Assembly (NCBI GenBank): GCA_949317995.1
Contig: OX439036.1
Span: 19,938,854 to 20,002,853 of the forward strand
Length of the DNA stretch: 64,000 bases
Direction of reading: 5' to 3'
Source of the DNA: Acholoe squamosa
Lineage: Eukaryota > Annelida > Polychaeta > Phyllodocida > Polynoidae
Within the stretch, counting starts at the first letter, position 1, and every line of letters starts with the position of its first letter. The translations under genes were made by a program, and so were the position numbers. The notes under the pieces were generated by a model. It saw nothing but the letters and a program-made list of their open reading frames with translations. It had not been told where the DNA came from and ran no database searches. This document shows positions 56,711 through 64,000 of the stretch, piece by piece.

Positions 56711-57172
56711 TAAGTGGGAGATTCCAAGCTCATCAACAATTTCACAATTTTTATGCAGGACTAAATCTATTTTTCATGGCAAATTTGTGGGGTGGCCGTC
56801 TCGAGGTATGTGTCCATCTCTAGATTAATCTACCCTATTTGGCTAAAAAACCGCTGATAGTAGGGCATTTTCCTTCTGTTCAGACCTCAGAAGATTTAAA
56901 GATATTGACCCATAAATTCCATCAGCAACTGGTGGATCTTGACATGATCTTCGTAAGTTGCCTCAAAACTCTGTTAATTTTTATTTGGCTCAATTAAGGG
57001 GCTCTAAGTCATCATCAAAATGATAACTTTGTGTGGCTGATAGTCTTAAGACCCTACTATACTGACCCAATGAATGGAGGGTGTTTCCCCTGTGTGTTGA
57101 TTCATGTGAAAGTCTGATGAAAAGTGCTGAGCGAGAGCTAAGGAAGCTTTACAATAGGAAGTCACTTCCTTC

Positions 57173-58786
57173 CCAGCAAATTGTCGTGACTCCTCGTCAA
57201 CCTGTGTGAAGTGGCTCACACATGTCGCTAGATGGAACACGACGTCGCTATAGCAAAGATCACCAGGAATAGCAATGGTGGTGATCACATGGCCTCACCT
57301 CAGATGGCGAGGATAGTGATCACTCAGACTCACCAGGGATGGCGACGGGGGTGATCACTCACCTCGCTAGAAGAAACACGCACCTCGTCATAGCACATGT
57401 TCACCAGGGATGGCAAGGATCGTGATCACTCATCCTCACCAGGGATGGCGACATGAGTGATCACTCATCCTCACCAGGGATGGCGACATGAGTGATCACT
57501 CACTTCGCTAGATGAGACGCACACCACGTCATAATGCACATTCACCACGGATGGCAAGGATTGTGATCAGTCACCTCGCTGGATAAAATGCGTACCTCGT
57601 GATAGCACAGGTTCACCACAGATGGTGAGGATCTTGATCACCCACACTCACCAGGGATGGCGACACGAGTGATCACTCACCTCGCTAGATGAAACGCACA
57701 CCATGCCATAGAGCATGTTCACCACGGTTGGCGAGGACTCACACTCACCAGGGATGGCAAGGCGGTTGATCACTCACCTTGTTAGATGAAAAGCTCATGA
57801 TCATCGACATTGGTAATCATGCAGCCTCACATCTGCCAGATCAAAGTATGTTTTGCCAGAGAAGGTATTGCCATATGTATCTTCCCTCTAACCACAGACA
57901 AGGTGTTCATGTTGATATTTCCCTATGTATTTTTCCTGTAACCAGAGAAAAGGTGTTTATGGATAGTTGCTTTCATTTTAGAGATACCTCTATTTAAATT
58001 CAATTGATATTCTCTCTATATAATCTTGTTTGATTCAACTCTGAAGTATTACATGGAAATCAGTGTGAAACAAAGCACATTTGATACATATGGGACTTAT
58101 ACTTCATGCCCACACTTCCTAGATAGGCTACATGTTGAACAGTGGTGCTGTCTCAATAACTTTGGCAATGGTGGTGATAAGTTGCCACTGTGAGTGAGAG
58201 TGAGTAATGGATGATGCAATCCTCAGAGAGCATTGACTTGGAGTGACACAAATTCACGCATTGAGTGAGACAAAGGCTGGCAATGGTGGTGATAAGTTGC
58301 CATTCTGAGTGAGAGTGAGTGACAGATGATGCAATCCTTAGAGATCATTGACATGGAGTGACACAAGTTCACGCATTGAGTGAGACCAATGTTGGCAATG
58401 GTAGTGATAAGTCGCCATTTTGTGTGAGAGTTGATGCCAGTGGCACGGGAGTGGTACATAATCACACAGTGAGTCAGATCCATGTTGGCGATGCTTGTGA
58501 TAAGCCGCCATTCTGAGTGAGAGTTGACAGGCAGTGGCACATACTCACGCAGTGAGTTAGATCCATGTTGGCGATGGTGGTGATAAGTCACCATGCTTTG
58601 TGAGGGATGACAAGGGGTGGCACATACTCACGCAGTGAGTGAGATCATGTTGGTGACTGTTGTGATAAATTGTCATGCCATGTGAGACTGACACACAGTG
58701 GCGAAAGATGACGCAGTGAGTTATCACTCGGAAAGGAGTCACCATTGATGACCAATCATGGCGACAGATAACGACAATTTGCTGGG
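57173..58786. mobile_element. 1.6-kb TIR element filled with minisatellites
   Basis: Exact 16-bp TIR CCCAGCAAATTGTCGT at 57,173-57,188 and complement at 58,771-58,786. The left half (57,230-57,780) is a complex array with units of about 45 and 110 bp (TCACCAGGGATGGCGACA...GTGATCACTCA...CTCGCTAGATGAAACGC). The right half (58,150-58,720) is another array of about 105-125-bp units (TTGGCAATGGTGGTGATAAG...GCCATTCTGAGTGAGAG...CACGCA). A plain 350-bp spacer lies between. There is no transposase. The minus ORFs at 58,223-58,745 are translations of the array. Target duplication not clear. Confidence 0.75.
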
Positions 58787-58789
58787 TTC

Positions 58790-59280
58790 TGTATAGTGAT
58801 CCTAGTAGGTACCAGTGTGCAGGTCCCTGAGGTTGTTGCGAGAGGGCAGGAATTCAATTCTGTCTGAGGTGCTATTCCCAAATGGGAACTGACTACCCTC
58901 AGGCAATGACTTCTCCCCTGTTTTGTAGCAAGGTTATAGATTTGATTCTTAAGTTTTGATGAATTGGTGAATGCTTGGACCAGTATGACTCACACCAAAA
59001 GGATTGATTCTTAGTGTAAGGTGAGAAGTTGGTTCTGAGCAGCAGAACAGCCAGGAACTGGAAGGTGAGTTACAACCGTGAGAATCTGTTTCTGATTCTT
59101 TTCACAATAGCCTCCTCGTCTCTCTTAGTGCATGAGTGCCTGGTGTTCTAGTGTGTAGCTTCTTCATTATTCACCCGTCAGCAACAAAGATAATTAATAT
59201 TTGCCCCTATCCTTTCATGGTACGATTCACCTCAAGGGGCTCTTTATCTCTCTAAACACTATTACTATAAAAAGAATACT
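58790..59280. other. Intergenic, no gene seen
   Basis: No repeat ends or coding signal recognised. Confidence 0.4.
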
Positions 59281-60070
59281 GAGAAAAGAACCTCAGTGTG
59301 CAATACAGGACAGGAATTCCTAACTATTAAACTTCGAGCATCTGAGATTCTACATGGCATAGAAGGGCACTACATTTAATTAGTTTGTATTGTATGCCTC
59401 ATGACTGTCTTCTTATAAATACAGTACCAAGTGAACACCCTATATAAATATATGATAATAGTATGGATCAGCTCCACTTGACTGATCGCAAACGGAACTA
59501 CTCTGAGCACTGAGTAATTGTTAAGATATCCAAAATCAGTCATGAGTAATTTGCTAAACACTACATTAGATTTTATACATAACGATAGCATCATCAATAT
59601 TGATTCAGAAGCCACTACTGAGTTGAATGTGCAATAACTAGACCTTGAAATGAATAGGGTCCCCTTTCCAGGGACCCCTTTCCAAGGCATCCTTTGGATA
59701 CTCCATAATCAATCAGTAATCCAACAGATCCATATCCATAGATATAATAATTACAATCTATTACAACCTTTCTCTACATCTTCCTCACCATCTCTGCTAC
59801 TAACCCTCCAGCTTGTACTATTTGCTGTTATAAATTCTAGATTCATAGCAATACAATCCCATCCTCAATGGCAATAACCATGATGTTACCTCTTTCTTAG
59901 AATACTACACTGCCTATTCACAGCTAGTTCAGGCACCAGAGCCACTGCCCGAGTCGGTGGAATCCATTACTAGTGGAAATTTTATTGAGGCTTACTGGAT
60001 GTGGCTACATGGGGAGGTGAAGGCATTCGGTAATGTCTATATGCTGACCTGGTACAGCTGTGTCACTGCC
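59280..60070 (+). repeat. Duplicated unit E (start of a further unit)
   Basis: Matches 39,635-40,650 of unit C: for example CACATGGCATA/CTACATGGCATA at 39,673/59,349, CATAGATATAAT at 40,295/59,735, CTAACCCTCCAGCTT at 40,370/59,800, and the exon-like segment. Similarity stops at about 60,070. Confidence 0.6.
59901..60029 (+). other. Exon-like segment, intact copy in unit E
   Basis: Acceptor CTCTTTCTTAG ends at 59,900; a GTAATG donor starts at 60,030. The 129-nt segment is open and gives about 42 residues including Q-A-P-E-P-L-P-E-S and E-A-Y-W-M-W-L-H-G-E-V-K-A-F. If unspliced, the frame continues through a hydrophobic stretch to about 60,105. The shared acceptor, donor and frame between this and the unit C copy support a once-coding exon; protein family not recognised. 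Confidence 0.35.
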
Positions 60071-60929
60071 TTGTTTAGTGCTGCTACTAGCGGGAAAGTG
60101 TCATAAATCATATATGTGTTTGTGTATATAAACAGATTATACAGATGGCCTTCCAGCCATGCTTATAGAGGACTCCACATGGAATAGTCGCTTTCGAAAA
60201 GTAGGATTGTCTAGCATTCTAGCATTCAGGTAATGCAACTTAATAGGACAACTGTGACAGTAACTTGGCGTTGATTAAATGTAATTTGAAAATCTTTGTA
60301 GGTACTAAGTGCCCCACTTTCATAACATTTGAATTTCTCAGAAGATCTGGTGGAGGAACATTAGTCCATATTGACATTGCTGCTCTCATGCATACTAGCA
60401 CCACATTTGTTGCAAATACCCTAAATTTTCTTTTTCATTTCATGGTAAAAAAAAAAAAAAAATGAGATGGTGAAGCTCTTACAAGGCTTTACATGGGCTG
60501 CAAAGATATGAATAGAATATGAAATCGCTTTACCAATGATCATTTTATTGCATAACTGAATCTTCTCATATGTGAAACTAATATACAAGTATGTATATTT
60601 GCAACTGTGGTCTGCTCCTTAAAAGTGGGTCTTTATGTAGGTTGTTAGGAAGATAGGGGGTGTGTTTCCCAATACATAGGTATGTATTTTGTATGCAAGC
60701 CTCCTAGACATGTCACCATTGTACTTCACAGTTACCCATCCACTGGGAATCTCCTGCTGCTGCTTTAACACCACATGTCATTATACAGTCAAGCCAGCAA
60801 TCGCCAAACTGGGACTATGGACAGATGGAGGTAGTACCTATGGCATCCTTAGGGAAACAATGGTGGTTGGGGGAAAGGGCACACTACATATAGAGTATCA
60901 GTGGTTTAAGGACAGGGAGAGGTTGAGTT
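60071..60929. other. Intergenic, no gene seen
   Basis: Contains an A-run at 60,446-60,461 and an 80-codon ORF (60,689-60,931) without a domain. Confidence 0.4.
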
Positions 60930-61575
60930 AGGAGTGAGTGAGTAAATAATAGGTGTTTAACACCATTTGGACAGCTAAGGTCATATTCATGGCGAGAACG
61001 ACATTACACAATTTCACAGAGGAATGTTCCAGCGCCTGCGCATATGTGCACCACACACCTCATGAGGGGATAGAAAACAGGAGACATAGACCCTTTTAAG
61101 TGGGCTAGGGAAACCCAGTTGAGTTAGGAAAGGCAGGACAGAAAAAGGGAAACACTGTAAATCCTCACGTATAAAACACGGCTTATACACTAAGACTACA
61201 CCCTCCACGTCCTATAGGATTCATCCCAACTCAGGGTGCGTCTTATATATGTGAGAAGTTGATACATACAACAGTATTAGAATAGCCAAAATCTAATCCA
61301 AGATACGTCTTTTATGATGTTGCCCAACTCAGGGAGTGAGTGAGAGTGAGTAATAGATGTTTAACGCCATTTCGACAGCTAAGGTCATATTCATGGCGAG
61401 AACTACATTACACAATTTCACAGGGGAATGTGTCAGTGCCTGCGCATATGTGCACCACACACATCCCGAGGGGATAGGAAAGAGGAGAAATAAACCCTTT
61501 TAAGTGGGCTAGGGAAGCCCGGCCCAACTCAGGGTGCGTCTTATATGTTAGGGTCGTCTTACATGCAAGGGTTAA
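60930..61575 (+). repeat. Directly repeated SINE-like/MITE block
   Basis: 60,930-61,120 and 61,323-61,510 are about 85-90% identical (GAGTGAGTGAG, TTTAACxCCATTT, GACAGCTAAGGTCATATTCA, TGCGCATATGTGCACCACAC). Each copy is followed by a fragment of the CGTATAAGACGC-type MITE, with CAACTCAGGGTGCGTCTTAT at 61,229 and 61,526. The structure is best read as one composite repeat duplicated in tandem with a period of about 390 bp. GAGTGAGTGAG plus TTTAACGCCATTTC cores are familiar from mollusc-type repeats. Confidence 0.7.
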
Positions 61576-61856
61576 TGATGATTAGGGGTTGAAGTTTGAA
61601 ATGCTCAAGATAAGAAAGTGTATCAAGTTGTCAAGGGAAGCGATATGGAAGAAAACAGGGTATGAATACTTTGTCTACTGCCTATGTTTGCTGAGATCAT
61701 GGTGCTGTTTCAAAACTTACGATATTTCGTAGAGTCATTAGGGTATAGTTATATGAGACTCAGAAGGGCCAAATTCCTAATACATCATGATCAATCAAAA
61801 GTATACCAAATAAATGTAGCTTTTCGATTTAATATGTGATAGCAGATTCTATAACG

Positions 61857-61915
<59 letters not shown>
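61857..61915. repeat. (TA)n microsatellite
   Basis: Uninterrupted AT/TA for about 58 bp. Confidence 0.95.
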
Positions 61916-61921
<6 letters not shown>

Positions 61922-62741
61922 GAGGTTTTGACCAAAATAAAGGTTACTCATGGATGGGAAGATCGATGTCCCCTATGTGGCAAGTCTTATATGGATCACC
62001 CATGACAGTTCCATCTACTTTATCATTAAATTAAATGATATTGACATTGTGGGGTAGATACACTTCCAAAAGGTCACCTTGATACAGAATTGACCCAAAT
62101 ATAACAGTTTTGGTGTACAGACAAACTGACACAGTAGAATATGGCCATTGTGATTTATTGGCCCAAAGGAGTTGAAAAGGAGATGCAAAATGACAGGGTG
62201 AAAATAAAACTAGAAAGCAGACAGGTTTGTATCTTAGTCACAGAAAAGCAAAGTGCTTGCACTAAATCAGGACAAACTGGTTTGAGAATGGTGGCTGCTC
62301 AGAATTAGTGAAATAAAATCGTATGGTAAAATAAAGTTGTAAACCTGGAGCTGTTCTTTGAAGGGTAACATCACAAAAGAGGATACAAAGAGGAGTAGTT
62401 ATCATTGTCTCCAGCTGCACTGCCTACATCTGAGTACCTTCACAAGATCACATTTGAGTGGCGGCTCCAAGAGCAAAGACCTTGCTTAGACACAAGGACA
62501 TCATCGCATGCACCAGAGGGGGTATTATGTTGTAATCTACCATACCTATCCTGTAAATGAAGCAAAGAAAAAAAAGAAGAAAAAACACGAGTGTCTTATA
62601 TATGAAGCAATATCATTGCAGGAAAATAACACTGAGGAACCACCAAAGAACAACTGGGATAAAAGCAACTGATCTTGGTCAATTCAAGGGTGCTGAATTC
62701 AAAAATCCTGATGGAATAGCTGGGTTTCTTCTTATTTCTGA
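61916..62741. other. Intergenic, no gene seen
   Basis: The ORF starting at 62,557 is Lys-rich because of an AAAAAAG run and runs into an inverted repeat; not a gene. Confidence 0.4.
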
Positions 62742-63098
62742 AGGGTGTTGCTCCTATTGTAAAAAGAGCTGTGAGTATGTGCCCTCTTTTCTAAACAAGT
62801 CGTGCAATGCTTCACCTAAGTACTTGCACTCACCACATTAGTCTGAAAAGTCACCTGCCTTGTTTAAAATAGAGAGAGATGCACTACCAGGTACCTACTC
62901 ATGTCACACGCTCTATAGTTTATTATACTGACTGACTTCTCCCAAATAGGTACCTACTCAAATCCCCTTTTTTAGCACCGTACTTGAATGACCACTTGTG
63001 AGCAACAAAAGGGACAAGTTATAGCTAAATGAAAAGAAAGGACTGGAGACAAGGGCATTTTTAGCCAGCTCTTCCTTTTACTATAGGAGCAACACCCT
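62742..63098. mobile_element. Possible MITE with AGGGTGTTGCTCC inverted ends
   Basis: 62,742-62,771 (AGGGTGTTGCTCCTATTGTA...) is inverted at 63,066-63,098 with a few mismatches and a 2-nt indel; weaker complementarity extends about 25 bp further inward. Inside, AGGTACCTACTCA occurs twice (about 62,890 and 62,949). No target duplication was seen. Confidence 0.55.
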
Positions 63099-64000
63099 CC
63101 TAAGATATTTGACTTTAAAGAAGAATGAAATGTGATAAAACAGCCAATATGGATGAAAAATCCCATTGTTAAATTCGTGTATTCTGGATGATACATGTCT
63201 TTAACATTAGGATAATGTGGAATATAGTCACTATGAACCTATTCATTGCCGATAGAATACCAATTTTCAGTATTAAAGAAGACCTTTATTATTTAAGTTA
63301 CATTTTAATGTTCTGGATTACTACTGAGTTATATATAGGCCGAAGCACTTTTTCCTTTCTTATCTTCAGTATACATATGATGAAGTGTGTGATATTCTCA
63401 TCAAACGCGTATCAGATATCATAGAATCCTGTTCTCTATGATGCGTAGCCCCATTGTATCACTTACAGATTGGGATCTGTTTGGGGTTATCAGTTGTTTA
63501 GACAGAGGAATGACTGATGGCAAGTATGACTGATTTTATATTGGATGACAGGGTCACTTATAAATTGGGGCCAGATAGCCATCGATTTTGTGACAGTGCT
63601 CTGTGTATGCTGTAGGCCAGCCATGCTACTTAGAATCTTCTCAAGGTTTGGGACACTGAATACTTCTCCAAGTGCTGATTAGGACCGTTATGCTATGAAG
63701 GATTTTGTGACTGAAGAAGCTTGGATCATGGCAATTTCTGGAGGGAAGGGCTCACTAGATGTTGCTATTCAAGCTTAATGAAATGCCCCTTCCTTGTTAT
63801 TTACCATTCTTTGTCACTTTTATACATACTTGTGGCTGCCTTGGTATGCCCTTTACCACATCTAAAATATGATGTTTTAAGCTTCAATGTATGTGGCCCT
63901 GAGCATTCTATTACAGAATATTCCTTGCACTTTGTCCTCTTCCCAAACAGTCAATTATCACCAAATTCATGTATAAGTTTATACCCACACATACTTAAAT
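63099..64000. other. Intergenic, no gene seen
   Basis: No coding or repeat structure identified to the window end. Confidence 0.4.

Noticed and set aside
57230-58720. Regularly spaced repeats that could suggest a CRISPR array
   Set aside because: Units are long, spacers are not unique, there are no cas genes, and the array lies inside a TIR element in a eukaryotic genome.
58223-58745. His/Ser-rich minus-strand ORFs
   Set aside because: Repeat-derived, inside the 57,173-58,786 element.

Overview
This window looks like repeat-rich, gene-poor DNA from an invertebrate metazoan. The evidence is AT-rich sequence, intron-style splice signals, Ty3/Gypsy and CR1/Jockey-like retroelements, many short terminal-inverted-repeat (TIR) elements, microsatellites, vertebrate/invertebrate-type RFX and CTCF-like motifs, and a Death-domain-like reading frame. 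A pair of copies at 60.9-61.5 kb, built on GAGTGAGTGAG plus a TTTAACGCCATTTCGACAGC-type core, resembles repeats I know from mollusc and other lophotrochozoan genomes. That assignment is only a lean. No bacterial operon, rRNA or CRISPR is present, and no host gene can be followed from start to end.

Layout. 0.25-1.1 kb: broken coiled-coil/Arg-Ser-rich ORF, like a LINE ORF1. 1.1-9.0 kb: decayed Ty3/Gypsy element (+ strand: candidate 5' LTR, gag-like, protease, RT-RNase H, integrase) carrying two later insertions. One has an apparent 8-bp target duplication and two RFX X-boxes. The other is LTR-like, with a TATA box in the loop of a hairpin. 9.3-12.0 kb: 5'-truncated LINE on the minus strand. 12.2-12.8 kb: unrecognised minus-strand ORF. 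13.5-15.2 kb: broken gene with a DDE-like, HGKG-motif protein. 15.6-22 kb: mostly featureless. 22-64 kb: ancient, degenerate tandem duplication of roughly 8-11 kb units (traces at 23.2-24.7, then 30.7-36.8, 39.6-43.7 continuing at 52.1-55.5, and 59.3-60.1 kb), peppered with TIR elements and hairpins. One unit is split at about 43.73/52.13 kb by an approximately 8.4-kb block that holds a CCAAT/X-box promoter-like region, a nearly complete LINE, a Death-domain-like ORF, degenerate tandem repeats and another unrecognised ORF.

How the parts relate. Comparing duplicated units gives 'empty site' evidence for some insertions (the TIR element at 35,981-36,767 and the 8.4-kb block). Three units share an exon-like segment with a splice acceptor and a GTAATG donor, so the duplication may once have carried a gene. 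The most unusual items are a foldback-type element whose arms are 20-bp minisatellites (38.5-39.45 kb), a 1.6-kb TIR element filled with minisatellites (57.2-58.8 kb), the hairpin-enclosed TATA box (6.65 kb), and the RFX-site-bearing insertions. All homology statements rest on reading the sequence by eye; no database search was possible.
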